From NCBI GenBank assembly GCA_963696075.1, contig CAVOJD010000031.1, forward strand, positions 1 through 64,000: a stretch of 64,000 nucleotides of DNA, written 5' to 3'. A model generated the notes under the pieces. The model searched no databases and was not told where the DNA came from. It saw nothing but the letters and a program-made list of their open reading frames with translations. A program made the translations under genes and the position numbers. Of this stretch, positions 42,210 to 50,458 are shown piece after piece; position 1 is the stretch's first letter, and the number at the start of each line of letters is the position of its first letter. Origin of the DNA: CAJQQK01 sp963696075. Lineage in GTDB: Bacteria > Pseudomonadota > Alphaproteobacteria > Rhizobiales > Hyphomicrobiaceae.

Positions 42210-43115
42210 CTACTCGGCAGCGTAAACGGTTTTGGCGCCGCCGGTCTTCTGGGTCTTGAAGATCGAGCCGGCATCGGGAGCGGGCGGCAGGGGGATGCGT
42301 ACGGGTACGGGTTCGACACGCGGCTGCATCGTGAGTTCGCCGGTAATGACGCTGTCCTGAAGCGCTTCGAAGATCGCCTTCTGGCCGCTGGCGGCGAGTT
42401 TATTGAGGGCGCCGGAGCCGAACAGGGGCCAGGCATCTGCGGCGCGGCATTCGTAGAACAGGATATAGCGGCAGCGGTCCGACTTGTTCGGCGCGGAGCC
42501 GTGCAGGGCACGTGCGTGGTGGACGGTCATGGAGCCGGCCTTGCCGGTGAGGGTGACAGCCTTGGCGTAGTCGAAGTCGGGGTCGTCGGGGTCGACGGCG
42601 CCGCAGAAGACGCCATCCTTGTTGGTGTGGGCGAGGACGGGGCCTTTGTGAGAGCCGGGAATGACCTGGAGGGGGCCGTTGGCTTCGTCGCAGTCCTCGA
42701 TGAAGAGCCCGAAGGCTAGCATGTCGTCGTTGGTGTGGGGATAAAATGCCCAATCCTGGTGCCACTCGACGGCCTGGCCGCCGCCGGGCGCCTTGGTGTT
42801 GAGTTTGGTGGTCTGGATCATGGTGTTGGGGCCCAGGAGGGCGGTGAGGACCTCGGTCATCTTCGAGTTCTTGAGGACATCCCAATAGTAGGGGTCCTGC
42901 TTGTGGGGCAGCTTGATGCGGGTGAGGCGAGGGTTGTTCGGGCCGTGGCCGTCGTCGAGGTCGAAGCGGTCGTCGCTCTCGGTCAGAGGGCGGGACTGGT
43001 CGATGAGGCTATAGGTGATCTCGCGCAGGCGGGCGAGTTGCTCATCCGTGACCGCGTTCTCGACCATCAGGTAGCCGTTCTCGCGATAGAACTCGATTTC
43101 GGTCGGAGTGAGCAT
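42210..43115 (-). CDS. Phytanoyl-CoA dioxygenase (PhyH) family protein
   Basis: 301-residue Fe(II)/2-oxoglutarate dioxygenase. Facial triad appears as H119-x-D121 (VEWHQDWAFY) and H205 (ALHGSAPNKSD), followed by RCR for 2-oxoglutarate binding. Opens with LTPTEIEFYRENGYLMVENAV, the usual PhyH beginning. ATG 43115 has GCGAGG just upstream; the open frame continuing to 43193 is not used. Substrate unknown; not necessarily phytanoyl-CoA. A 12-bp palindrome lies at 43157-43168 upstream. Confidence 0.88.
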   Translation of the reverse strand: MLTPTEIEFYRENGYLMVENAVTDEQLARLREITYSLIDQSRPLTESDDRFDLDDGHGPNNPRLTRIKLPHKQDPYYWDVLKNSKMTEVLTALLGPNTMIQTTKLNTKAPGGGQAVEWHQDWAFYPHTNDDMLAFGLFIEDCDEANGPLQVIPGSHKGPVLAHTNKDGVFCGAVDPDDPDFDYAKAVTLTGKAGSMTVHHARALHGSAPNKSDRCRYILFYECRAADAWPLFGSGALNKLAASGQKAIFEALQDSVITGELTMQPRVEPVPVRIPLPPAPDAGSIFKTQKTGGAKTVYAAE

Positions 43116-43156
43116 GTGGGCCTCGCTCGGCTGTGGGTCTCGTCTGTGGATCTTGC

Positions 43157-43168
43157 CTGATATATCAG
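43157..43168. promoter_or_regulatory. Perfect 12-bp palindrome upstream of PhyH gene
   Basis: ctgatatatcag, a perfect AT-rich dyad 41 bases before the PhyH start on the minus strand, in otherwise GC-rich sequence. Could be an operator or contain the -10 region. Regulator unknown. Confidence 0.35.
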
Positions 43169-43220
43169 TGATCGATCGCCAAGCGGGCGTCAAGGCGTCC
43201 GCTCGGCGATGCGCGGGTGC

Positions 43221-43790
43221 CTATTCGTAGGTCTTCTCGATCTCGAGCGCCTTCTGGACAGCGGGGCGGGCGAGCATTCGGTCGTGGTGCGCCTCGAGGG
43301 CTGGATAGGTGCCGGGGGCTGCGTCGAGGGCGGGGCGGAAGCGCCAGTAGACGCGGAAGAGGTGGATGTCGGCGATCGAATAACGCCCGATCGCCCACTC
43401 CTTTTCGCCGAGTTTGCGGTTGGCGACATCGAAGGCTTCGGCAATGTGTTCCGGCCCCTTGGCGCGGGAGCCGTGGAGGGTGGAGGCGGCAAACGACATC
43501 CAGGAGATGACGTCGGCTTCAGCTTCCAGGTCGCCTTCGGGCCACAGGTTGGCCGCGGGATATTTGCGGGCAATGTAGTAGAGGGTGGCTGCGACTTCGG
43601 TGATCACCTTGCCGCTGTCGGTGACCAGGGCGGGGACCTTGCCGTTCGGATTGATGGCGAGATATTCGGGCGTCCGGGTTGCCTGTTCGGAGAGAGGGCG
43701 GAAATCCAGTTCGTGGTCGGCGCCGCATTCGATCAGGGCGATGTGGGTGGCCAGCGAACTGGTCGATGGCGAGAAATAGAGTTTCAGCAT
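43221..43790 (-). CDS. Glutathione S-transferase family protein
   Basis: 190 residues. N-terminal thioredoxin fold with LYFSPSTSSLATHIALIE (catalytic Ser likely in the SPSTSS loop), NPNGKVPALV with cis-Pro, and the glutathione contact ITEVAATLYYIA (usually ES, here EV); helical domain with IGRYSIADIHLFRVYWR. ATG 43790 has TGAGGA four bases upstream; the longer open frame to 43982 overlaps the next gene in antisense-like nonsense. A beta-class-like GST, substrate unknown. Confidence 0.88.
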   Translation of the reverse strand: MLKLYFSPSTSSLATHIALIECGADHELDFRPLSEQATRTPEYLAINPNGKVPALVTDSGKVITEVAATLYYIARKYPAANLWPEGDLEAEADVISWMSFAASTLHGSRAKGPEHIAEAFDVANRKLGEKEWAIGRYSIADIHLFRVYWRFRPALDAAPGTYPALEAHHDRMLARPAVQKALEIEKTYE

Positions 43791-43894
43791 GGGGTCCTCA
43801 TGGCGCGTTGGCTCAGATGACAATCGGCCATTGAGGTGGCGACGGCAATCGCTGGTGTGATGCCCGGGGGCCGACAAAGAGGCGGGTGGCTGGC

Positions 43895-45172
43895 TCAGTG
43901 ACGGCGCGGGCGAGTGCGTCCGATGAGTGTTGCCATCAGCGTGCGCAGGCAGGTGGCAAGGGTTGCCAAGCTCAAGCGCCAATTGCGGCGGTCGAGATCC
44001 CAGAAATGAACCGGGCGGCGGTATGATGCCAGCAGATCCTTCCAGGTGAGGCGTCCGTCGCGCCAGTATTGGCGCAGGGCGGCGGCATCGTTGGCCAGCA
44101 TGACGTGGCGGAAGTCGAGGGTCGTCGGGGTTACGGCCTCGACGGGGTGGCCGATCAGGTCGAGATAGACGAGCCAGGCCTGATCGATGCCGGCATAGTG
44201 AACGGCATCACCCGAGCCGGAGAAGCGTGGGTTGATGTCGAGCACTTTGGGTGTGTTGTCGGTGCTGTCCCAGATGAGTTCGAGTTCGCAGGTGCCGAGG
44301 TAGCCGGTGGCACGCAGGAACTGGTCGCAGATCTGGGTGATGGCTGGATCCTCGACCGGTTCGCAGACGGTTGGCAGGCCGAGGTGGGTGCAGCGCAGTT
44401 CACGCAAGGTGAGGTGCGCGACCCGGTCCCCGTCGTTGCGGTAGATCGCGACGTGAACGCGCTTGTCCTTGTCGGGGGCGTCGATCATTTCCTGGATGAT
44501 CGCTTGTCGCGAGAACTCGCAGGCGAGGCGATACTTGGCGAGGAGTTCAGCCGGGTCATGGGCGACAAGGGCCTTGCGGCAATGAACTGGGTGGCCTGCG
44601 GGTGCGCTCCAAAACCTTTGGTGGCGCGGTTTGACGAGGACTGGAAATCTCGCGCTGGAAGCGAATTCAAGGACTGCGTTTTCAGTGTCAACGAAAACAC
44701 TGTTTGGAATAGGCAGGCCAAATTGTTTCGCATACCGGAGTTGGCCGTCCTTAACGGCCAGGTCAGCCTGGAGTTTGGCGGAGCGGGAAATGCGGAAATA
44801 ACCGCCGAGCACGTCGGCATGCTGGCCGATGGCGGAGATAAACTGGTCGGAGGCTGCCATCAGAACGGGGCGGGCGCCAACTTTCCTTGCGAGGTCGCGC
44901 ATGAACTGGACCCAAGCCGCGGGCGCCTCATCCGGGTTCGGGCAGACGACGGCTTCGCCATAGGGCGATGAGAACGCCTGAACGCGCGGGTCGCAATCAA
45001 TGAGGATGACGCGGACGCCGCGATCGGCAAGGCTGCGGGCAATCAACACGCCGGTGAGGAAGCCGCTCGCAACAATGGCGACGGGCCAGTCGGAGGTGTC
45101 GGGCAATCCGCTCCGCGACCGGGCGGTTTCGAGCCGGCCGGGCGAGCTGCCTGTTCGCTGAGCGATCGCCAC
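43895..45172 (-). CDS. ATP-grasp domain carboxylate-amine ligase-like protein
   Basis: 425 residues. A pre-ATP-grasp Rossmann-like domain (AIVASGFLTGVLIARSLADRG), then ATP-grasp elements FPVLVKPRHQRFW, AIIQEMIDAPDKDKRVHVAIYR and CELELIWD with KVLDINPRFSGSGD, the metal/ATP site. Ends in a basic tail (RTRPRRH). Resembles the ligase at 33315 and other polysaccharide-locus ATP-grasp proteins, although it lies about 6 kb outside the locus. GTG 45172 start with AAGGTGAG upstream. Product and acceptor unknown. Confidence 0.8.
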   Translation of the reverse strand: MAIAQRTGSSPGRLETARSRSGLPDTSDWPVAIVASGFLTGVLIARSLADRGVRVILIDCDPRVQAFSSPYGEAVVCPNPDEAPAAWVQFMRDLARKVGARPVLMAASDQFISAIGQHADVLGGYFRISRSAKLQADLAVKDGQLRYAKQFGLPIPNSVFVDTENAVLEFASSARFPVLVKPRHQRFWSAPAGHPVHCRKALVAHDPAELLAKYRLACEFSRQAIIQEMIDAPDKDKRVHVAIYRNDGDRVAHLTLRELRCTHLGLPTVCEPVEDPAITQICDQFLRATGYLGTCELELIWDSTDNTPKVLDINPRFSGSGDAVHYAGIDQAWLVYLDLIGHPVEAVTPTTLDFRHVMLANDAAALRQYWRDGRLTWKDLLASYRRPVHFWDLDRRNWRLSLATLATCLRTLMATLIGRTRPRRH

Positions 45173-45488
45173 CGTTAACTCACCTTCACAGTAATAAAAC
45201 TAATGAACGATCATTCGTTCGACGACGCCATTCAGCAGCGTTTGTGGGTCGCGCCTGATACTTGTGATCCGCGCGCGAGAGCAAGTGGTATGCGCCGTGT
45301 TATGGTAAAAACAATCGAATGCGAAGAATTTGGTATACAGCGATCAGGCGTTCAATAATTCATTTGAGCTATAAAGTGATGGTTTTGGAAAATAGAACGT
45401 GGACTGTTTAATTGTCTGCTGGCGGTAATGGGGCCGATCGGCGCGGGGTGTGCTTGATCGCGGACGCGTCCTCGGCGGCGACGTCGGG
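45173..45488. other. AT-rich intergenic region upstream of the ATP-grasp gene
   Basis: 316 bases between two leftward genes, richer in A/T than the surroundings (for example ttggtatacagcgatca). No gene is supportable. It contains the dyad gaacga-tcat-tcgttc (45205-45220), which overlaps a second dyad aatga/tcatt, a possible TetR-type operator 32 bases ahead of the ATP-grasp start. Confidence 0.5.
45203..45220. promoter_or_regulatory. Overlapping dyads, possible operator
   Basis: Two overlapping inverted repeats: aatga (45203-45207)/tcatt (45211-45215) and gaacga (45205-45210)/tcgttc (45215-45220). Position just upstream of the GTG at 45172 fits repressor binding. No regulator gene is adjacent, so this is a sequence-shape call only. 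Confidence 0.35.
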
Positions 45489-46400
45489 TCAGCGGTGGGC
45501 GCGATAGGTCGTCATAAGACTATGTCGCTCGCCGGGGGCGAGGATAAGTCCGTCCGGGGGGACGTTGCCGGTCTCGATGCACATCATGGTGCGAAAGGCA
45601 TCGTCGGGGCCCATGTCACCGAGTTGCTTCGTTTTCTCGGTCCAGGGGTTCCAGACCACCGCATTGGTTGCGCCGTCGTGGGTGATCTCGATCGAGCGGC
45701 CAAGCCGCCGATCGTTGAGCGAGATCGGGCTTGCGAGGTTGCGGTATATGCGGTCGATTTCGGCGGAAACAGCAATTGGCCCTGCTTCGGGGGGACGGTG
45801 GCCGCCATCGTTCGCGATCGCAAGCTTGTCGATGAAGGGGTTTCGTTCGAGGCCGGTGATCTCGATCTCGGAGATGTCGCCGATCTGGAAATAGGTGTGG
45901 AGGGCCTGGCCGATCTCGATCGGCTGGTTGGTGGTGTTGGTTTGGGTGAGCGTGATCGTGAGTGTTTCGCCGATGGTGAGGATTAGTGTCGGGCGTATGG
46001 GGGTGGGGAAATATTTGTTATCGCGGTCGGTTGGCGGCGGGGTGAGGGTTAGCGTGATGGCGCCGTTGCTTTCTTCGGCGGCGTCGAGGCGCCAATCGGT
46101 GTTGCGCACGAAGCCGTGCATCGGCCAATCGGCGTGTTGGGGGTGGACGGCGAACCAGGGCCAGCAAACCGGCGTGCCGCCACGGATTGAGCGTTGGCGG
46201 TCGAACTTCGTGCCGGGCGAGACCCACAGGACGGGATCGTGGCCGGCTGGTTGCCACGCGAAGATGTGGCCGCCGAAAAGGGACACGCGGGCCTGGTGGC
46301 CGTTGTAATTGACGTCGAGGATCGGGCCGGAGGCGGCGTCACCGGAGAGCGTCACGCCGGGGATCAGGCGGTGGGCGAGGTCGTCGAGTGACTGCGGCAT
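45489..46400 (-). CDS. D-hexose-6-phosphate mutarotase (YeaD-like aldose 1-epimerase)
   Basis: 303 residues with the galactose-mutarotase fold. HPQHADWPMHGFVRNTDW is the family segment with catalytic His (MHGF), WPWF and FAWQPAGHDPVLWVSP precede it, QALHTYFQIGDI supplies the second His and CIETGNV the catalytic Glu. Speeds interconversion of alpha and beta anomers of hexose-6-phosphates. Stands alone between the 2-oxoacid dehydrogenase genes and the ATP-grasp gene. Confidence 0.9.
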   Translation of the reverse strand: MPQSLDDLAHRLIPGVTLSGDAASGPILDVNYNGHQARVSLFGGHIFAWQPAGHDPVLWVSPGTKFDRQRSIRGGTPVCWPWFAVHPQHADWPMHGFVRNTDWRLDAAEESNGAITLTLTPPPTDRDNKYFPTPIRPTLILTIGETLTITLTQTNTTNQPIEIGQALHTYFQIGDISEIEITGLERNPFIDKLAIANDGGHRPPEAGPIAVSAEIDRIYRNLASPISLNDRRLGRSIEITHDGATNAVVWNPWTEKTKQLGDMGPDDAFRTMMCIETGNVPPDGLILAPGERHSLMTTYRAHR

Positions 46401-46497
46401 GCCATTCAGCCTTTATGTTCGCTGCGCGAAAAGGGCTGCCGCCCTTTGACCCGCTCGGGAGGGGACCTCCCGAACCCTCCCTGTTTTGTGTTTGCCG

Positions 46498-47469
46498 TCA
46501 GGTCATTGCGGCCTTGGCGGCGGCGACGATCTTGGCCGGCGTGACGCGGATCTCGTTTTCCAGGGGTGGGGAGAACGGGATTGGCAGGCGCGGGGCGCCG
46601 ATGCGCTTGACGGCCTTGAGGTTCGAAGGGCCGAGGCGGTCGATCATGGTGGCGACGACTTCGGCGCCGAAGCCGCCGACTTCGACGGCTTCATGGGCGA
46701 CGAGCAGGCGGCCGGTTTTTTCAAGTGAAGCTGCGACGGCGTCCTGATCCCAGGGCCAGATGGTGCGCAAATCGAGAACGTCGGCTGAGATGCCGTCGGC
46801 TGCGAGTTGGGCGGCGGCTTCCGAGACCTTCGGTGTCAGCGCGCTCCAGGTGACGATGGTGATGTCGGCGCCGTCACGGAGTTTGCGGGCCTTGCCGAAG
46901 GGGATGGGCTCGATCACGTCCGGCACATCGCCTTCGATGCCCCAGAGGTCTTTCGGATCGAAGAACAGGACGGGGTCATCGGAGCGGATGGCGGAGACGA
47001 GGAGGCCGGCCTGATCTTCGGCGTTGGAGGGGCAGCAGACGGTGACGCCGGGGAGGTGGGCGAACCAGGCTTCGAGCATCTGGGAATGCTGGGCGGCGGA
47101 ATTGCGCCACATGCCGTGCGGCATGCGCACGACGACGGCGGGTTTGGCCTGGCCGCCAAACATGTAGCGGACCTTGGCGATCTGGTTGACGAGTTCGTCC
47201 ATGGCGCACATCACGAAATCAAAGATGCGCATCTCGATGATGGGGCGGGTGCCAACGAGGGCCGCGCCGAGGCCGGCGCCCATGATGGTCGATTCCGAGA
47301 TTGGCGTGGAGACGACGCGCTCGGGGCCGAACTCGTCGAGGAAGTCGCGGTATTGACCCCATAGGCCGCCACGGGCGACGTCTTCGCCGAGCACCCAGAT
47401 GGTCGGGTCGGCGCGCATTTCCTGGAGGACGGCGAGGCGGCCGGCTTCGTTCAGCGTTACTTTTGCCAT
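46498..47469 (-). CDS. 2-oxoacid (pyruvate/acetoin-type) dehydrogenase E1 component, beta subunit
   Basis: 323-residue E1 beta of the PdhB/AcoB family: transketolase pyrimidine domain starting VLGEDVARGGLWGQYRDFLDEFGPERVVSTPISESTIMGAGLGAALVGTRPIIEM (quoted: ISESTIMGAGLGAALVGTRP), FVMCAMDELVNQIAKVRYM, and C-terminal transketolase domain with ILDLRTIWPWD-like LDLRTIWPWDQDAV and LLVAHEAVEVGGFGAEV. Partner of the E1 alpha gene immediately upstream, overlapping it by 13 bases. No E2 or E3 gene follows within the window, so substrate and complex are unresolved. Confidence 0.92.
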   Translation of the reverse strand: MAKVTLNEAGRLAVLQEMRADPTIWVLGEDVARGGLWGQYRDFLDEFGPERVVSTPISESTIMGAGLGAALVGTRPIIEMRIFDFVMCAMDELVNQIAKVRYMFGGQAKPAVVVRMPHGMWRNSAAQHSQMLEAWFAHLPGVTVCCPSNAEDQAGLLVSAIRSDDPVLFFDPKDLWGIEGDVPDVIEPIPFGKARKLRDGADITIVTWSALTPKVSEAAAQLAADGISADVLDLRTIWPWDQDAVAASLEKTGRLLVAHEAVEVGGFGAEVVATMIDRLGPSNLKAVKRIGAPRLPIPFSPPLENEIRVTPAKIVAAAKAAMT

Positions 47470-48464
47470 TGGGCGGCTCCGGTGTCCTGGACGTCTTCGT
47501 AGGCGACGGCAGCCGCGGGCCAGTCGGCCTGGTTGGCGCGGGTGCGGGCTGATTGCATTTCGAGGGTGGCGGCCTCCTGGATGGCGTCGAGTTCGGCGTC
47601 GCTCATGCCGCTGTCGCGAAGGATGGTGCGCAGTTTCGCAATCGGGCAGCGGGCCTTGCCGGCCTCGACGGCGGCGGGATCGCGCCAGGCGGCGGGGTCG
47701 GTCGAGGTGTGGCCGGTCCAGCGGAAGGTCTTGGCGTGAAGCAGGCGCGGGCCGGCGCCGGAACGGACCTGATTGATGAGGTCTGCGGCGGTCGCATCGA
47801 GGGTGGCTGCGTCGTTGCCGTCGATAGAGGTGGCGGGCACGCCGAGGGCTTCGGCGCGGGCGGCAACCCCGGGGCCGGCGGTCACGCTTTCAGCGGCGGT
47901 GAAGGCTGCGACGCCGTTGTCCTCGCACACGAACAGGATCGGCAACTCGTAGAGGGCTGCCCAGTTGAGGCCTTCGAGGAAGGGGCCGCGGTTCATGGCG
48001 CCGTCGCCGAACATGCACACGGCGATCGCGTCGATCTTGAGGAGCTTGAGGCCCTGCGCTGCGCCGACCGCGATCGGGATGCCGCCGCCGACAACGCCGT
48101 TGGCGCCGAGCATGCCGACAGAGAAATCCGCGATGTGCATCGAGCCGCCCTTGCCGCGGCAATAGCCGCCGTCGCGGCCATAGAGCTCGAGGAACATGCG
48201 TTGGGGGTCGGCGCCCTTGGCGATCATGTGGCCGTGGCCGCGGTGGTTCGTCGTCATGCGGTCGTCCGGGCGCAGGTTCAGCCCAAGGCCGACGGCAACG
48301 GCTTCCTGGCCGATCGAGACATGGAGAGGGCCTGGGATCTCGCCGGCCTTGTGCGCCTCGAGGGCGGTTTGCTCGAAGGTGCGAATGCGCACCATCGTCG
48401 TGTAGAGGTCGCTCAGGCGCGCGGTGTTATGGCCGGCGGGCGGACCAGAGGTGTCGGCGGGCAT
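47457..48464 (-). CDS. 2-oxoacid (pyruvate/acetoin-type) dehydrogenase E1 component, alpha subunit
   Basis: 335-residue E1 alpha of the AcoA/PdhA family: MVRIRTFEQTALEAHKAGEIPG, HVSIGQEAVAVGLG, the HRGHGHMIAKG segment, RGKGGSMHIAD, GANGVVGGGIPIAVGAAQG and the thiamine-diphosphate motif GDGAMNRGPFLEGLN...VCEDN (G-D-G-x-N). ATG 48464 is used; the 25-residue extension of the open frame is proline-rich and enters the repeat region. Directly upstream of the E1 beta gene and translationally overlapping. Closest in style to acetoin or branched-chain-type E1. Confidence 0.92.
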   Translation of the reverse strand: MPADTSGPPAGHNTARLSDLYTTMVRIRTFEQTALEAHKAGEIPGPLHVSIGQEAVAVGLGLNLRPDDRMTTNHRGHGHMIAKGADPQRMFLELYGRDGGYCRGKGGSMHIADFSVGMLGANGVVGGGIPIAVGAAQGLKLLKIDAIAVCMFGDGAMNRGPFLEGLNWAALYELPILFVCEDNGVAAFTAAESVTAGPGVAARAEALGVPATSIDGNDAATLDATAADLINQVRSGAGPRLLHAKTFRWTGHTSTDPAAWRDPAAVEAGKARCPIAKLRTILRDSGMSDAELDAIQEAATLEMQSARTRANQADWPAAAVAYEDVQDTGAAQWQK

Positions 48465-48553
48465 GTCGGGGCGTTTCTCCGGGGAGGTGTTTTTGTTGGT
48501 TGGTGGGCGGAGTTTGTGGTCGGCGGGCGGTGAGGTCAAGGCGTGGGGGAGTT

Positions 48554-48950
48554 GTTTTCGCTCACGGCACTTCCGGCCCTGTGGGCCGGGCCTGCGCGGG
48601 CGCGGCGCAAAGCGCCGGGTCGCGGTTGCTCCCCGAGTTCGCGGGGCGAACTCGATTGGTTTTCGCTCACGGCACTTCCGGCCCTGCGGGCCGAGCCTGC
48701 GCGGGCGCGGCGCAAAGCGCCGGGTCGCGGTTGCTCCCCGAGTTCGCGGGGCGAACTCGATTGGTTTTCGCTCGCGGCACTTCCGGCCCTGCGGGCCGGG
48801 CCTGCGCGGGCGCGGCGCAAAGCGCCGGGTCGCGGTTGCTCCCCGAGTTCGCGGGGCGAACTCGATTGGTTTTCGCTCGCGGCACTTCCGGCCCTGCGGG
48901 CCGGGCCTGCGCGGGCGCGGCGCAAAGCGCCGGGTCGCGTTGCTCCCGGA
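48554..48950. repeat. Tandem array of a 105-bp three-hairpin repeat (locus A, four copies)
   Basis: Copies begin at 48554, 48659, 48764 and 48869, exactly 105 bases apart, each starting gttttcgctcacggcac or gttttcgctcgcggcac; the fourth decays near 48947. Every unit holds three inverted repeats: ggccc-tgc-gggcc (tgt loop in copy 1), cggcgc-aaa-gcgccg, and cgagttcgc-ggg-gcgaactcg. Because 105 is a multiple of three the array gives long spurious reading frames on both strands. Related copies occur at 59784-60103 and 62343-62409. Confidence 0.93.
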
Positions 48951-49436
48951 CGGGTGCCGAATTGCGGGGGGCGGGGAAGCGTCGAGTGAAGGTGCAGCGA
49001 CTCGCTTTATGGTACAAAGCCTGAATCTGTTCAGTTATTCAGAGATCCACAGCTTGTTCCGATTGATCGAGCTACTAAGACCCTTCAAGCTTGGAGGCGA
49101 CATTTTAAAGAGATATCAAGCACGACCGAGGGCCTTGCGAAGGCTGGGGCGCTCTCCATATGGTATCTTTCAATTTTATCTTTTGTTATTCCGGAGTTGC
49201 GCATTGAAGGTCGTCGAATGTGGAGTGAGCTGGCACGCGGATTTCCTTATTGCAGGGTTTTTTTGCCTTCGTCTGATACGGTAATTGGTCTAGATCCATT
49301 TCCGGATATGCAATGAAGTACACTCAGTTAATCGATTGGCTTTGGTCTCGTCTATTTGGTGGATCCAATCTGGGTAGAGTTTGCTGGTCTACGTGCGTAG
49401 GTGTACTAATGAAATTACACCCAACGGAGCCCTGCC
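48951..49436. other. AT-rich region between repeat array and the duplicated-module gene
   Basis: About 485 bases with base composition clearly lower in G+C than neighbours. One open frame from ATG 49009 to the stop at 49282-49284 (91 codons, beginning MVQSLNLFSYSEIHSLFRLI) has some protein-like character (Leu/Ile/Arg helices) but no SD and no family I recognise. Either a small unknown gene, a remnant of imported DNA, or the promoter region of the gene at 49437. Confidence 0.5.
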
Positions 49437-50255
49437 ATGTCTGCATTCCTCACCTTCGACAGCATCACGCATCTCACCGACGCGCACCGTGGGTCGGTGT
49501 CGTATTCGGCCAGTCATGGCGGAACGTACGCGGGGTACTACGCGGCGAAGATGGGGGTTGGGGCGGTGGTGCTGAATGATGCCGGGATCGGGCGGGAGAT
49601 GGCGGGGGTTGCGGGATTGACGCTGCTCGGTGATCTCGGCGTGCCGGCGGCGGCGGTGTCGCATCGCACGGCGCGGATCGGGGATGGGGCGGATGGTTTG
49701 GCGCGCGGCGTTCTTTCGACGGTGAATAAAGTCGCGACGGGGATGGGGCTCAAGGCTGGGATGGCGTGCCGGGAGGCGTTGGAGGTTCTGGCAGGGCGTG
49801 AGCTGGCGCCGTCGCCGGCGCCGCGGCCGATTGATGAGGCGCGATATGAGGACAGTGCGGCGGGGCGCGATGGGGTCAAGGTGGTGATTATCGATTCAGC
49901 GTCTCTCGTGACGCCTGAGGATGAAGGCGACATCATCGTGACGGCGTCGCATGGCGGGCTGCTTGGCGGAAAGCCTGAGACGGCAATCAAGTATCCGGTG
50001 TTTGCGTCGGTTTATTCGGATGCCGACCGGGGGATCGATGATGCGGGCGTGTCGCGGTTGCCAGCGCTCGATGGGCGCGGGATTGCAGGCGCGTGCGTGT
50101 CGGCATTTTCGGCGCGGATCGGTGATGGGCGGTCGGTCTATGAGGATGGGTTTATTTCGGCGGTGAATGAGACGGCGGCGCGCCGGGGTGGGCGGATCGG
50201 GCAGAGTTGCCGGGCGTTCGTGGCGGCGATGGTGGCGGCGCGGGTTGGGGGATGA
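49437..50255 (+). CDS. Unrecognised protein built from two copies of an ASHGG/ARIGDG module
   Basis: 272 residues, no signal peptide or membrane helix. Two similar halves: module 1 has ASHGG (25-29), ARIGDG (79-84) and STVN (94-97); module 2 has ASHGG (170-174), ARIGDG (226-231) and SAVN (241-244). ASHGG-to-ARIGDG spacing is 54 and 56 residues; ARIGDG-to-VN is 17 in both. The conserved SHGG, D-G and N positions suggest a metal- or phosphate-binding enzyme with two pseudo-equivalent sites, but I do not recognise the family. ATG 49437 has GGAG eight bases upstream. Followed after 325 bases by a thiamine-diphosphate enzyme gene on the same strand. Confidence 0.82.
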   Translation: MSAFLTFDSITHLTDAHRGSVSYSASHGGTYAGYYAAKMGVGAVVLNDAGIGREMAGVAGLTLLGDLGVPAAAVSHRTARIGDGADGLARGVLSTVNKVATGMGLKAGMACREALEVLAGRELAPSPAPRPIDEARYEDSAAGRDGVKVVIIDSASLVTPEDEGDIIVTASHGGLLGGKPETAIKYPVFASVYSDADRGIDDAGVSRLPALDGRGIAGACVSAFSARIGDGRSVYEDGFISAVNETAARRGGRIGQSCRAFVAAMVAARVGG

Positions 50256-50306
50256 TGGCTTCTGTGAGGTGCGATCAAGTCAGAAGTTTTGTTTCGGTAA
50301 TCAGTC

Positions 50307-50369
50307 GTAGGTCGGGGCCCTTCGGCCCGGCATAATTCGTAGCTGTCGGGCCGAAGGGGCCCGACCTAC
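50307..50369. repeat. 63-bp hairpin element (REP-like)
   Basis: Two 23-base arms, 50307-50329 and 50347-50369, pair with one mismatch around a 17-base centre (gcataattcgtagctgt). Arms begin gtaggtcgggg and end ccgacctac. No T-run at either side, so it is more like a dispersed palindromic element than a terminator, though it may stabilise or end mRNA from the upstream gene. Confidence 0.85.
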
Positions 50370-50418
50370 AAGACTGGGGCGGGGCAACGGCGCCGGCGCA
50401 TCGGGTACCGCTCCTGGG

Positions 50419-50458
50419 TCCCGGCGCTCCCCCGGATCAAGTCCGGGGTCGGCCGGGA
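50419..50458. repeat. Nested hairpin of the cccggatcaagtccggg type
   Basis: Inner arms ccccgga (50430-50436) and tccgggg (50442-50448) with loop tcaag; outer arms tcccggc (50419-50425) and gccggga (50452-50458). The ccggatcaagtccgg core followed by gccgggatgac is a common dispersed palindrome in alphaproteobacterial genomes. The same cccgggatgac flavour recurs in the element at 60185. Confidence 0.75.

Noticed and set aside
48554..48950. CRISPR array
   Set aside because: The repeats are directly adjacent with no unique spacers, are 105 bases long, and there are no cas genes nearby.
48424..49284. Long open frames on both strands across 48424-49284 (35-residue repeat proteins).
   Set aside because: They are translations of the 105-bp DNA repeat, whose length is a multiple of three. 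Frames on several strands are open equally and none has an SD or a family.
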